The position numbers were made by a program, and so were the translations under genes. Below the pieces are notes generated by a model. It saw only the letters and a list, made by a program, of their open reading frames with translations, searched no databases and was not told the DNA's origin. Below, one piece after another: positions 8,616 through 16,895 of a stretch of DNA of 39,459 nt. This DNA is from Saprospiraceae bacterium (lineage in GTDB: Bacteria; Bacteroidota; Bacteroidia; Chitinophagales; Saprospiraceae), in contig JAIYCH010000083.1 in NCBI GenBank assembly GCA_027488135.1, positions 1-39,459 of the forward strand, in the 5' to 3' direction. How positions within the stretch are numbered: position 1 is the stretch's first letter; each line of letters begins with the position of its first letter.

Positions 8616-9617
8616 TCAAATTAACTTCCGGACGCGCATTTGTTCGATTCGTCTGCTCGATGCAGCCGTGATTTCGAAATTAAATCCCATGATTTCCAAA
8701 TGAATGTTCTTCGCTGGCAATTCTCCATATTGCGACAAAATAAGTCCTGCAATAGAGTCCGCTTCGCTGTTTAAATCATCAAAATGATTAGATTCGATGT
8801 TCATTATATGGCAGAAGTCATGAATAAGCGTTTTTCCTTCAAACATATAACTTCCATCTTCCATTATTTGGTACACAATGTCAGGTTCATCATCAAATTC
8901 ATCCTGAATTTCTCCAAAAATTTCTTCCAAAACATCTTCCATCGTTATTAATCCAGCTGTACCACCATACTCATCTACCACAATAGCCAGGTGTTGTCTC
9001 TTCGTTTGGAAAGCGCCAAGAACCTGATCTATTTTTTTTGCCTCGGGTACATATAAAACAGGCGTTCTGATAAGCTTTTGCCAGGCATAGTCTTCGTTTT
9101 TTTCATGTTCTAATCCTATCAAATCCTTGACATGCAATAAACCAGTGACGCTGTCCAGATCGTTTTCATACACTGGAATTCGAGAATAACCTGATTCGCG
9201 AATGATTTCAAGGAGTTGATGGTAATCAGTTGATGTGCTGACAGAAATTATACTCACTCTGGCTTGCATAATCTGACGAACCTGAACTTCTCCAAGCTTG
9301 TCAATTTTAGCCACCATTTCTTTTCTTATTTTTAAATGGTGTGACGACCGACCTTCATTTTCCAGGTTATTACTGACAGTAGAGACCTGTTTAATCTGGT
9401 TTAATTCAACTTTTAAACCTAGAAACTGTCTTATAAATAATAGCGCAAGCACAATGATAAGAAAAATGAATATAATGCCAATGAAAATGGAAGGAGCATC
9501 AATAACTAAAAAAATAGGAAAAAATACCTTTTTGTAAAGGTTGTTTTGCGCAATCAAGCCGCTAAGCGGCCAATGCTTACAATAGGGACTATCCCCAGAA
9601 GGAGGCTCGGTATCCAA
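8616..9617 (-). CDS. gldE: GldE-like CBS/CorC protein lacking the DUF21 membrane domain
   Basis: A 333-residue gliding-associated member of the CNNM/HlyC-CorC family. The C-terminal half is normal: a CBS pair (from VRQIMQARVSIISV to ITMEDVLEEIFGEI) and a CorC/HlyC transporter-associated domain ending in MRVRKLI. GldE homologues usually have about 430-450 residues with a four-helix DUF21 region after a short leader. Here the leader MDTEPPS is followed by only about 25 residues and one hydrophobic segment (about 40-65), so over 100 residues are missing. The only in-frame start is TTG at 9617, a stop lying just upstream. A recent internal deletion or an assembly collapse are both possible. Gene order ssb-gldE-gldD is the standard Bacteroidota one. 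Confidence 0.8.
   Translation of the reverse strand: MDTEPPSGDSPYCKHWPLSGLIAQNNLYKKVFFPIFLVIDAPSIFIGIIFIFLIIVLALLFIRQFLGLKVELNQIKQVSTVSNNLENEGRSSHHLKIRKEMVAKIDKLGEVQVRQIMQARVSIISVSTSTDYHQLLEIIRESGYSRIPVYENDLDSVTGLLHVKDLIGLEHEKNEDYAWQKLIRTPVLYVPEAKKIDQVLGAFQTKRQHLAIVVDEYGGTAGLITMEDVLEEIFGEIQDEFDDEPDIVYQIMEDGSYMFEGKTLIHDFCHIMNIESNHFDDLNSEADSIAGLILSQYGELPAKNIHLEIMGFNFEITAASSRRIEQMRVRKLI
9546..9595. repeat. Three short palindromes in tandem inside the gldE 5' end
   Basis: TTGCGCAA (9546-9553), GCCGCTAAGCGGC (9558-9570) and GGGACTATCCC (9585-9595) are each perfect palindromes or hairpins within 50 bp. They coincide with the point where the DUF21 domain of GldE should start, and are more GC-rich than the surroundings. 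They may be a deletion or excision scar. Confidence 0.6.
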
Positions 9618-9696
9618 GATGAATGGTATTTATTCGGAAATATTAATAACTCGTAAAATTAATTAAATTTTCCTTAGTTTCTTTGCTATTATGCTC

Positions 9697-9716
9697 AAAA
9701 AAATGACTGTAAGTCA
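9697..9716 (-). terminator. Short terminator after ssb
   Basis: On the minus strand TGACT, loop TAC and AGTCA are followed at once by seven T residues, 9 nt after the ssb stop codon. The stem is only 5 bp, so termination may be partial. It would separate ssb from gldE. Confidence 0.5.
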
Positions 9717-9725
9717 ATGTTATTA

Positions 9726-10148
9726 TTAAAAAGGTAAATTCTCCCCTTCCTCAGTAATATTTTCCGACGACTTTTGACTGACCGATGCGGCTGAATTGGC
9801 AGGGTTTTGAAAATCTACACCTGGACTTCTTCTCTCTAAAACCTTAAACATAGTACCTACTACTTCTGTTATTTTTCGGGTTTTATTTTCTGCATCTTGC
9901 CAGGTCCTGTGGCTGAGCTTTCCTTCAAGGAATATAGTGCTCCCTTTCTTCAAATACTTCATTGCATTATCCGCCTGGATGCGCCATAAAACTATATCAT
10001 GCCATTCTGTGGTTTCTTGCCAGATTCCTTCCTTGTCTTGGTATTTTTCACTAGTGGCAATAGAGAAAGTTACTCGGTTGCTTCCATTGTCTAATGTTCT
10101 TTGTTCAGGATCTTTTCCTAAATTTCCAATAAGCATTACTCTGTTCAT
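9726..10148 (-). CDS. ssb: Single-stranded DNA-binding protein
   Basis: Coats ssDNA in replication, recombination and repair. The 140 residues carry an OB fold opening MNRVMLIGNLGKDPE, the core WHDIVLWR and a KKGSTIFLEGKL strand. A low-complexity linker follows, then an acidic tail ending GENLPF, the usual partner-binding tip (DDIPF in E. coli). It lies between mutY and gldE, a common Bacteroidota order. About 136 nt separate it from mutY, so it may have its own promoter, although no full consensus was found there. Confidence 0.95.
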   Translation of the reverse strand: MNRVMLIGNLGKDPEQRTLDNGSNRVTFSIATSEKYQDKEGIWQETTEWHDIVLWRIQADNAMKYLKKGSTIFLEGKLSHRTWQDAENKTRKITEVVGTMFKVLERRSPGVDFQNPANSAASVSQKSSENITEEGENLPF

Positions 10149-10284
10149 AACATTTGATTGTGATGGTTAATGGACACAATGTAGGTCTCTTTTTTTAATT
10201 TGCATCGGACATTAAATAGAATTTTTCAACCTGCTTAAAAAGTAATATATTTTTTTTTAATAAATTCAAATTATTGATAATAAG

Positions 10285-11358
10285 TCAATTATATGCAAAT
10301 AGTGACTTGTTCTCAGCTATAAATCGGAGCAGAAATTTTGGGAAAGCAAATTCTTTTAAATTTGTTATTGGTACTATTTCTATGTTATCACCCGATATTT
10401 TTTCTCCCATCGTCGCTAAGGTTACTTTATAGTAATATAAGTGAATTCTTTGGTGTGTTAATAATTGTTGATCTTTATAATTCAGTATTTGTATTTGATT
10501 TTCCTCGATGGAAAGTCCTCCCATCTGAATTCCCTCCAATGGAAATTCCCATTTTTCGTCCCTTGTTTCAATAAAAGGTAAGGTGTATAAGCCTCTCCAT
10601 ATATCTTTTTCTTTTCTATGCGTCAATAATATATATTTTCCTGCTTTGACAAGGAATAAATGGAAATATCTATTTCTTAATGGTTTTTTGACTTTCTTAA
10701 AGGGGAAATCTCGCTGAGTATCTGTTAAATAGGAGGTACAATGATCGGCAAAGACACATTGGTCACATAATGGTGTGGCTGGTAAACAAATGGTAGCACC
10801 AAAGTCCATGATGGCCTGATTAAATTTCGCAGGACTTTCCTTATCCAGCAACTGATCAGCTATGTTTTGTATTGTTTTTCTACCGTTTGATGTCGTAATG
10901 TCGGCTAAGACAGAAAAAATACGGGAAATTACTCTATGCACGTTTCCGTCTAACACGGCGTATGGTAATGAAAAGGCGAAGGAGGCTATTGCAGCCGCAG
11001 CATAAGGACCAACACCTTTAAGCTTTAAAATTTCATCATATTGTTCAGGAAAAACGCCGTTAAGTTCATTGACGATATATTTGGCGCTCCAATGCAAATT
11101 TCTGGCCCGACTATAATAGCCTAGACCTTCCCAACACTTTAATACTTCCGTCTCAGGGGCATTAGCCAGAGCGGTAACATTGGGGAAAGTGTCTAAAAAT
11201 CTTACATAATAGGGGAGACCTTGTACTACCCTGGTTTGTTGAAGAATTATTTCAGAAATCCATATTTTATAAGGGTCTTTCTCATTTACCCAAGGAAGGG
11301 GTCTGTCAAGTTGAAGATGCCATTCCTTGAGTAAATCCTGAAATAATCTAGCTAACAC
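10285..11358 (-). CDS. mutY: A/G-specific adenine glycosylase MutY
   Basis: Removes adenine mispaired with 8-oxoguanine. The 357 residues hold the HhH-GPD fold with the catalytic Glu in ISEIILQQTRV (E36), the hairpin LKGVGPYAAAAIA, the catalytic Asp in VLDGNVHRV (D137) and the iron-sulfur ligands C191, C198, C201 and C207 in the C-x6-C-x2-C-x5-C spacing. A C-terminal NUDIX-like domain (about 225-350) recognises 8-oxoG. The predicted start is GTG at 11358, directly after the TAA of the upstream sigma factor gene, which suggests reinitiation and joint expression. Confidence 0.95.
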   Translation of the reverse strand: MLARLFQDLLKEWHLQLDRPLPWVNEKDPYKIWISEIILQQTRVVQGLPYYVRFLDTFPNVTALANAPETEVLKCWEGLGYYSRARNLHWSAKYIVNELNGVFPEQYDEILKLKGVGPYAAAAIASFAFSLPYAVLDGNVHRVISRIFSVLADITTSNGRKTIQNIADQLLDKESPAKFNQAIMDFGATICLPATPLCDQCVFADHCTSYLTDTQRDFPFKKVKKPLRNRYFHLFLVKAGKYILLTHRKEKDIWRGLYTLPFIETRDEKWEFPLEGIQMGGLSIEENQIQILNYKDQQLLTHQRIHLYYYKVTLATMGEKISGDNIEIVPITNLKEFAFPKFLLRFIAENKSLFAYN

Positions 11359-11889
11359 TTAGGCTTCTGCAGAGAAATGAATATCGCTGTATCTGTTGCC
11401 TAACTTATCTTTTAGTTCTTTTCTGGCAAAGAAAATTCTACTTTTAACCGTACCAAGGGGTAAATCGAGTTGATCAGCTATCTCCTGATATTTGAAGCCC
11501 TGATAATGCATCATGAAAGGAACTTTAATACTATCGTCCAGGGAATCGATTAACCCGGAAAGTTCATCCAAAATCATGTTTGATTCAGCTTCGTTATTTA
11601 TAGCCGCTCCACCTGTGTTTATATAATACAGGTTCTCTGTGTCGTCAATGATAGTGTTCGCCTTGCTTTTTTTACGGTAATTATTTATAAAAATATTTTT
11701 CATTATAGTAAATAACCATGCTTTAAGATTAGTATCCGGACGGAATTTATCTATGTTAGTCATGGCACGAAATGCAGTCTCCTGGAACAAATCTTTTGAT
11801 TCCTCCGTGTTTTTAGTCAGGTTGTAAGCAAACGCATTTAACACTGAACTCATTTGATGGAAGCGATTGTAAAATTCTAGCTGAGACAT
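11359..11889 (-). CDS. ECF-type RNA polymerase sigma factor
   Basis: A 176-residue sigma70-family protein. Region 2 contains LTKNTEESKDLFQETAFRA and the DNA-melting stretch FRPDTNLKAWLFTIMKNIFINNYRK. Region 4 contains PFMMHYQGFKYQEIADQL and LPLGTVKSRIFFARKEL, a helix-turn-helix for the -35 element. No anti-sigma factor is next to it. Instead mutY follows with no spacer, so the operon couples a sigma factor to base-excision repair. A near-perfect Bacteroidota promoter lies about 48 nt upstream. Which genes it controls cannot be read from the sequence. Confidence 0.93.
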   Translation of the reverse strand: MSQLEFYNRFHQMSSVLNAFAYNLTKNTEESKDLFQETAFRAMTNIDKFRPDTNLKAWLFTIMKNIFINNYRKKSKANTIIDDTENLYYINTGGAAINNEAESNMILDELSGLIDSLDDSIKVPFMMHYQGFKYQEIADQLDLPLGTVKSRIFFARKELKDKLGNRYSDIHFSAEA

Positions 11890-11936
11890 AAAATTGTTTT
11901 TGAATGAGATTAAACAAAATAACTTTTTTGTTGAAC

Positions 11937-11967
11937 CAAATCTACGGATTAGTTAAACAAAATACAA
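11937..11967 (-). promoter_or_regulatory. Promoter of the sigma factor-mutY operon
   Basis: On the minus strand TTG (11967-11965), exactly 20 bp, then TAGATTTG (11944-11937) matches the Bacteroidota consensus. The start point would be near 11930, giving a leader of about 40 nt. The remainder of the 247-bp gap 11890-12136 is very AT-rich, and I see nothing else in it. Confidence 0.65.
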
Positions 11968-12136
11968 CAAATAGGACAATAAATTTTTGAGTAAATCCTA
12001 ATTTTAGTGTTTAATAATTATAAAACATTGATTAATAAGTTAATAAGATTAAATTAAATTTTATTGTTCATTCAAAAAAAATTGAAAGTTGAGTAAAAAA
12101 TATTTTTCTTTTCATACTAAAGGAGAAAAATAGAGT

Positions 12137-13228
12137 CTATTTCTGCGCTTTGTGTACCGCGATAAGAGCCAGCGCAAGGAAAATAAGATTGGGAATCCAG
12201 GCGGCCAAAAGGGCAGGTAAACTATTGCCCATAGCAAACACCTTAACGAACTTTGAAAAAAGGATATAAACCGCGCCAATACCGATACCCATAGCTAGGT
12301 GAAGCCCAATGCCACCACGTACTTTTCTAGCGGCAAGACTGACTCCAATAAGCGTTAATATTAAAATGGTGAATGGTTCTGCATTTCTTCGGTTCCATTC
12401 TAAGGTATATTTTCTAACATTCCCCGCACCCCGTTCTTTTTGAAGGGCAATAAAGCGGAGTAATTCCGGTGAGGTCATCATATTTTGCTGTCCTGAAAAA
12501 TCTACGAAATCATCGGGGGAAAGATTTAAAGTGGTATCAATAAATTCCGTATTTGAAAACTGAAAGGATTCTTTCAGGCCATCAAAATGTCGTATTTGAT
12601 ATTCTGTAAGCCTCCATTTTCCCGTTTTAAGCTGATAAGCAGCATTATTTGCTTTAAGTAGCTTCACTAATTGCTGTCCTTCGTATTGTTCAATTCTGAA
12701 ATCACGTGCGGTACTGTCCGGTTTTCTGTAATATCCGATATACACTTTTGTTTGTGGGGCAATAAATAAATGAACGTCTCTTGTCTTACCTTTATCTTCG
12801 TTTTTATCAATATACTTATAGGTGATTCTCATCAAATGTTGCTGTCCCCAGGGAAGTATAAAATGACCTCCTACCCAATGTACGAGGGTAAGTAAACCTG
12901 CCGCGTACAGGTAAGGTCTGAGTAAACGGTTAAAGGGAATGCCCGCGCTTAGCATAGCCATTATTTCTGAATTTCCGGCCAGTCTGGAGGTAAAGAATAT
13001 AACGGCGATGAGGGTAAAAAGCGGCCATAGCATGCCACTTATAAAGAGCATGAAACTAGGGAAATATTCTAAGAGTATTTCCCGTCTGGTAATGGGCTCT
13101 TCTAAAAATATCTGAATTTTTTCACTAAAATCTATGATTACCGAGATCATCAGAATGATGAGGAGGGTAAAAAGAAAAGTGGATAAAAATTTCTTAAAAA
13201 TATATCGATCTAGCAGATTGAATGACAT
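12137..13228 (-). CDS. LptF/LptG-family lipopolysaccharide export permease (YjgP/YjgQ)
   Basis: Inner-membrane subunit of the Lpt ABC exporter that extracts LPS from the membrane. The 363 residues have the family layout: an N-terminal amphipathic stretch LLDRYIFKKFLSTFLFTLL, three membrane helices in the first 120 residues, a periplasmic beta-jellyroll (about 130-270) and three C-terminal helices from about 285 to the end. LptF and LptG cannot be told apart here. It follows tgt by 14 nt, a pairing often seen in Bacteroidota. It is the last gene of the long accA-led run. Confidence 0.9.
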   Translation of the reverse strand: MSFNLLDRYIFKKFLSTFLFTLLIILMISVIIDFSEKIQIFLEEPITRREILLEYFPSFMLFISGMLWPLFTLIAVIFFTSRLAGNSEIMAMLSAGIPFNRLLRPYLYAAGLLTLVHWVGGHFILPWGQQHLMRITYKYIDKNEDKGKTRDVHLFIAPQTKVYIGYYRKPDSTARDFRIEQYEGQQLVKLLKANNAAYQLKTGKWRLTEYQIRHFDGLKESFQFSNTEFIDTTLNLSPDDFVDFSGQQNMMTSPELLRFIALQKERGAGNVRKYTLEWNRRNAEPFTILILTLIGVSLAARKVRGGIGLHLAMGIGIGAVYILFSKFVKVFAMGNSLPALLAAWIPNLIFLALALIAVHKAQK

Positions 13229-13242
13229 AAAACATTTCTTTA

Positions 13243-14376
13243 CTAAAGTCGAAAATCTAAGGATTGAATAACGCTGTTTTTCCAGGTAGAGAAAGTTCCT
13301 TTTTCAATCTGTAATCTTGCTTCGGCCATTAGCGATAAGTAAAAACTGAGATTATGCAAGGTAGCAATTTGCATAGCGGTTATTTCATTGGCTTTAAATA
13401 AATGCCTCAAATAGGCCTTGGTATAAATCTGGCTTGTTTTAGCATTACTGCTCGGGTCAATAGGGTCAAAATTATCTTTCCATTTAGCATTATTTATATT
13501 TATTACCCCGTTCCAGGTGTAAAGTAAACCGTGTCGGGCATTTCTACTGGGTAAAACACAGTCAAACATGTCTATGCCTAAAGCAATACCTTCCAGCAGA
13601 TTTACTGGTGTGCCCACTCCCATTAAATATCTGGGTTTTTCAACAGGTAAGATTTCACATACGCGGGCGGTAGTTTCATACATTTTTTCCGCTGGTTCGC
13701 CCACAGAAAGACCGCCTATGGCATTTCCCGACCGGTCCAGATCTCTTATGGTTTCCGCCGACGCTTTTCTTAGGTCGGCATAAGTGGATCCTTGTACAAT
13801 AGGGAATAAAGTTTGTTGATAGCCATATAAGCCCTCTGTTTCGTCAAAGCGGGTACAACACCTATTTAACCACCTGTGGGTTAAATCCATTGATTTTTTA
13901 GCATAATCGTAATCACACGGATAAGGTGGACATTCGTCAAATGCCATGATAATATCTGCCCCAATGATTCGCTGTATGTCCATCACTTTTTCCGGCGTAA
14001 ATACATGAGTGCTGCCATCTATATGGGATTGGAAAATGACTCCTTCTTCCTTTATTTTGCGTTGAGAAGCTAAAGAATATACCTGATATCCACCACTATC
14101 GGTCAATAATGGGGCGTCCCAATGCATGAATTTATGCAACCCACCTGCCGAAGATAATATATCTGTTCCCGGTCTTAAATATAAATGATAAGTATTTCCA
14201 AGAATAATTTTTGCAGCAATAGGATCTATTAATTCATGCTGATGAATAGCTTTTACACTGCCCAAGGTCCCTACGGGCATAAAAATAGGCGTGGGAATAT
14301 TTCCATGTGCCGTAGATATCTGACCCGTTCGGGCAGATGTTTGGTTATCTTTATTTAAAATGGTAAATGCAAACAA
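13243..14376 (-). CDS. tgt: tRNA-guanine (queuine) transglycosylase
   Basis: Exchanges G34 of GUN-anticodon tRNAs (including tRNA-Asp) for a queuosine precursor. A TIM barrel with TPIFMPVGTLGSVKAI, LTDSGGYQVYSL (catalytic Asp region), MAFDECPPYP and GGLSVGEP. The zinc-site cysteines of the E. coli/Zymomonas enzymes (CxCxxC) are replaced by Ser/Ala/Ser in DPSSNAKTSQIYTKAYL, though the later His (TLHNL) remains; I recall this loss in other Bacteroidota homologues. The TTG at 14376 gives the family N-terminus (FAFTILNKDNQTSARTG); an ATG at 14421 would add 15 residues and overlap rodA by 26 nt. Confidence 0.92.
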   Translation of the reverse strand: MFAFTILNKDNQTSARTGQISTAHGNIPTPIFMPVGTLGSVKAIHQHELIDPIAAKIILGNTYHLYLRPGTDILSSAGGLHKFMHWDAPLLTDSGGYQVYSLASQRKIKEEGVIFQSHIDGSTHVFTPEKVMDIQRIIGADIIMAFDECPPYPCDYDYAKKSMDLTHRWLNRCCTRFDETEGLYGYQQTLFPIVQGSTYADLRKASAETIRDLDRSGNAIGGLSVGEPAEKMYETTARVCEILPVEKPRYLMGVGTPVNLLEGIALGIDMFDCVLPSRNARHGLLYTWNGVININNAKWKDNFDPIDPSSNAKTSQIYTKAYLRHLFKANEITAMQIATLHNLSFYLSLMAEARLQIEKGTFSTWKNSVIQSLDFRL

Positions 14377-14395
14377 GGGTTGTATGATTATCTGG

Positions 14396-15793
14396 TTATA
14401 TTTGATATCTGTGGCTATCAAATTTTAATAAAACGCCAATTAAAAGGGTGAATCCTATTAATGAAGAGCCTCCCTTACTCAATAATGGAAGCGGAATGCC
14501 TATGATTGGCATGATGCCCATGGTCATACCAATATTTACAAAAAAGTGAACGAAAATAATCCCTACCACACTATAAGCATAAATTCTTGAAAAATTTGAG
14601 CGTTGTCGTTCAGCAAGGATGATAATCCGATACATGAGTAGCATGAAAATCAAGATGGTGGCGGCGCTACCTATAAATCCGTGTTCTTCTCCGATGGTAC
14701 AGAAAATGAAATCTGTCGCCTGTTCGGGAACGTAATTTAATCGCGTAATCTCTCCATTTAAAAATCCTTTTCCCTCAATTCCTCCAGAACTAATGGCTAA
14801 TTTAGATTGTAAAACGTTATATAAAGCTCCCCGGGGGTCACATTTTGATGGCTGCAACCAGACATTGATTCTTTCTTGTTGGTGAGGACGAAGTATATTG
14901 TTAAAGCCATAATTGGCTGTAAATGCAATGCTTACGCCAATAACTAAAACAATAACTACGAAAGATATGGTTTTAAAATTATTTTTTAAACCATAAGCTA
15001 TGCCTAAAGCGCCAGCAGCCAGGCCATTGGCAATTAATGTGATGGTAAGGAATTCTTCGCGCACAAGAATATAAGAACCAATAGCCCAGAATAAAACGCC
15101 TACCCGCCAGTTTATAGCATTTCCAATACCTCCTGCCAGAAAATAAATAGCACAAACCAATAAGCCTACAGTGATAATTATCGGCGAAACAACTAAGCCC
15201 AATATGACTAAGGTAACCAGGTATATTGCTGTTAAATAATAATTTACAGAAAGTCCTTCACGATATAGGACAAAAGTAAAGGAGAGAAAAACTAAAGCTG
15301 AACCCGCGTCGGGCTGCATTAAAACCAATAAAATAGGCACGAAAAAGATGGCGAAGGCAGTGATTTGGGTTCTCAGGTCTTTTAAATTAAGGTTAAAGGA
15401 TCCCAAAAAGGAGGAAACAGCCAGCGCCGTGCCAAATTTAGCCAATTCTGAGGGTTGTATCGAAAATCCCCCGAAGGAATACCACGACGTTGCTCCCTTA
15501 ATTTCTGTGCCAAATATAAGTACACCAACGAGCAGTACCAGCGTAAAGGCATAAATGAAATAGGCAAAAGTTTGCCACGATTTCCAGTCAATAAGGAAAA
15601 TAACCAAAAATAAAATCATGGCTATGCCCACCCATATCATTTGTTTACCAGCACTGCTATTTAACAAACCCACTTTTTCAATCTCCCGTTGACTGACTGA
15701 AAATACCATGAGAACGCCCAAAGCAATAAGGGATAAATAAAGCGAAAATATGACTAAATCGAAACTTCGCTGATCTCCTCGGCTTCTTAACAT
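14396..15793 (-). CDS. rodA: Rod-shape-determining glycosyltransferase RodA (SEDS family)
   Basis: Integral-membrane SEDS peptidoglycan polymerase working with a class B PBP in the elongasome. The 465 residues have ten or more membrane helices. Family motifs are GGFSIQPSELAKFG, a LMQPDAGSALVF loop, RLNYVPEQATDFIFCTIGEEHGF shortened at its conserved core, and the C-terminal PIIGIPLPLLSKGGSSL. It is longer than E. coli RodA (370) because of extra helices in the middle (about 190-290), a variation I recall in Bacteroidota. It follows the SPOR gene by 21 nt, fitting a cell-wall role. Confidence 0.93.
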   Translation of the reverse strand: MLRSRGDQRSFDLVIFSLYLSLIALGVLMVFSVSQREIEKVGLLNSSAGKQMIWVGIAMILFLVIFLIDWKSWQTFAYFIYAFTLVLLVGVLIFGTEIKGATSWYSFGGFSIQPSELAKFGTALAVSSFLGSFNLNLKDLRTQITAFAIFFVPILLVLMQPDAGSALVFLSFTFVLYREGLSVNYYLTAIYLVTLVILGLVVSPIIITVGLLVCAIYFLAGGIGNAINWRVGVLFWAIGSYILVREEFLTITLIANGLAAGALGIAYGLKNNFKTISFVVIVLVIGVSIAFTANYGFNNILRPHQQERINVWLQPSKCDPRGALYNVLQSKLAISSGGIEGKGFLNGEITRLNYVPEQATDFIFCTIGEEHGFIGSAATILIFMLLMYRIIILAERQRSNFSRIYAYSVVGIIFVHFFVNIGMTMGIMPIIGIPLPLLSKGGSSLIGFTLLIGVLLKFDSHRYQI

Positions 15794-15814
15794 GTTTTCA
15801 ATGACATTGGGTGA

Positions 15815-16222
15815 TTAAAATTTTGTAGCTAATACCATATCCAGGGTAAGTTTATTGTCAATTATTTCCATGGCGCCCGGATACGTTTTCCTGAAAAAAT
15901 ATTTCGTCAAAACAGCTTCTTTTTTATCGAAAAAGGCACCCACTCGTAAATGATAATAAGGTCTGTTATGTATAACTTGAAGGGGAATATCCGGATAGCT
16001 TTGTTGAAATTTATTCTTCGTGTTTTCTAAAGCAAGCCGATCCGTAGTCGCTATTATTTGAATTCTCCACCCATTAATATAGTCAGATTGCTTATTTGAA
16101 AGGGCATAACTTTTTATAAGGGCAGAAACCTCTTCGCTCTCTATGATTACCTGACCTTGTAAACTAAAACTGCCCAGGGTCGAATAAAGAAGGACGAACA
16201 AAAATATATGTCTCAATTTCAT
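15815..16222 (-). CDS. Exported SPOR-domain protein
   Basis: A 135-residue protein with a signal peptide (about 1-23, ending LQGQ) and a single C-terminal SPOR-like repeat. This runs from GWRIQIIATTDR through a helix (LENTKNKFQQSYP) to YYHLRVGAFFDKKEA and a second helix. SPOR domains bind denuded peptidoglycan, often at division sites, so the protein is probably periplasmic and cell-wall-bound (family knowledge). It lies immediately before rodA in the same operon. A perfect -7 element lies 14 nt before the start, so the SPOR-rodA-tgt-lptG part may have its own promoter. Confidence 0.85.
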   Translation of the reverse strand: MKLRHIFLFVLLYSTLGSFSLQGQVIIESEEVSALIKSYALSNKQSDYINGWRIQIIATTDRLALENTKNKFQQSYPDIPLQVIHNRPYYHLRVGAFFDKKEAVLTKYFFRKTYPGAMEIIDNKLTLDMVLATKF

Positions 16223-16235
16223 GTCCAGTTTTTTG

Positions 16236-16243
16236 CAAATTTA
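16236..16243 (-). promoter_or_regulatory. Candidate -7 element upstream of the SPOR gene
   Basis: TAAATTTG (minus strand), followed by CA, matches TAnnTTTG exactly and lies 14 nt before the ATG. No TTG is found at the expected 20-bp distance, so this is a partial promoter call. If real, transcription would start only about 7 nt before the start codon. Confidence 0.35.
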
Positions 16244-16279
16244 CGAAATGTTTTATTAATGGGGTTGACTTAAAACAGC

Positions 16280-16888
16280 TCAGCTAAATAAGGTGGCTTC
16301 AGTCTTGCCAAAGGACCATTTGAATGTTTTTCTATGGTGTTCCGTCAAACCATTCTCGTGGATAGCCTTTCTGTGATGTAAGGTAGGGTACCCCATGTTT
16401 TTTTTCCAGTCATATATTGGAAAAGTATCATTAAGTGAGGTCATATACTCATCTCTATAGGTTTTTGCTAAAATAGATGCCGCTGCAATAGCTGCATATT
16501 TTCCATCGCCTCCAACGTGACAGGAATGAGGAATATTAGGGTAATTTTTGAATCTGTTACCATCAATATGAAGGTGGGTGGGTAAATACTTCAATTGAGC
16601 AATAGCACGGTGCATTGCTAAAAATGAGGCGTTTAATATATTAATCTGATCAATTTCTTCGGCTGAAACTATGCCAATGGCCCAGGAAATAGCCTCCCTC
16701 TCGATAAAGGAACGGCACTTTTCTCTTTGTTTCGATGACAATTTTTTTGAATCATCGAGATGGGGAATAACAGTATCCGAAGATAAAATGACTGCTGCGG
16801 CAAAAACAGGGCCAGCTAAACAACCTCGTCCTGCTTCGTCACACCCTGCCTCATGTTCGTTGGTGTAAAGCAAATGATGCTTGGACAT
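16280..16888 (-). CDS. rnhB: Ribonuclease HII
   Basis: Cleaves RNA in RNA/DNA hybrids and single embedded ribonucleotides. The 202 residues start with the metal-binding signature [19 protein letters not shown] (D17, E18). [22 protein letters not shown] (third acidic residue) and [15 protein letters not shown] follow, all in the usual order. The gene lies 7 nt after the TrpF-like gene and shares its transcript. The ATG at 16888 gives a normal family N-terminus. Confidence 0.96.
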   Translation of the reverse strand: MSKHHLLYTNEHEAGCDEAGRGCLAGPVFAAAVILSSDTVIPHLDDSKKLSSKQREKCRSFIEREAISWAIGIVSAEEIDQINILNASFLAMHRAIAQLKYLPTHLHIDGNRFKNYPNIPHSCHVGGDGKYAAIAAASILAKTYRDEYMTSLNDTFPIYDWKKNMGYPTLHHRKAIHENGLTEHHRKTFKWSFGKTEATLFS

Positions 16889-16895
16889 GGAGGAA

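Noticed and set aside
12060-12136. AT-rich hairpin-like strings after lptG as a terminator
   Set aside because: AAAAATATTTTT is only an AT palindrome; no stable GC-containing stem with a T-tract was found.
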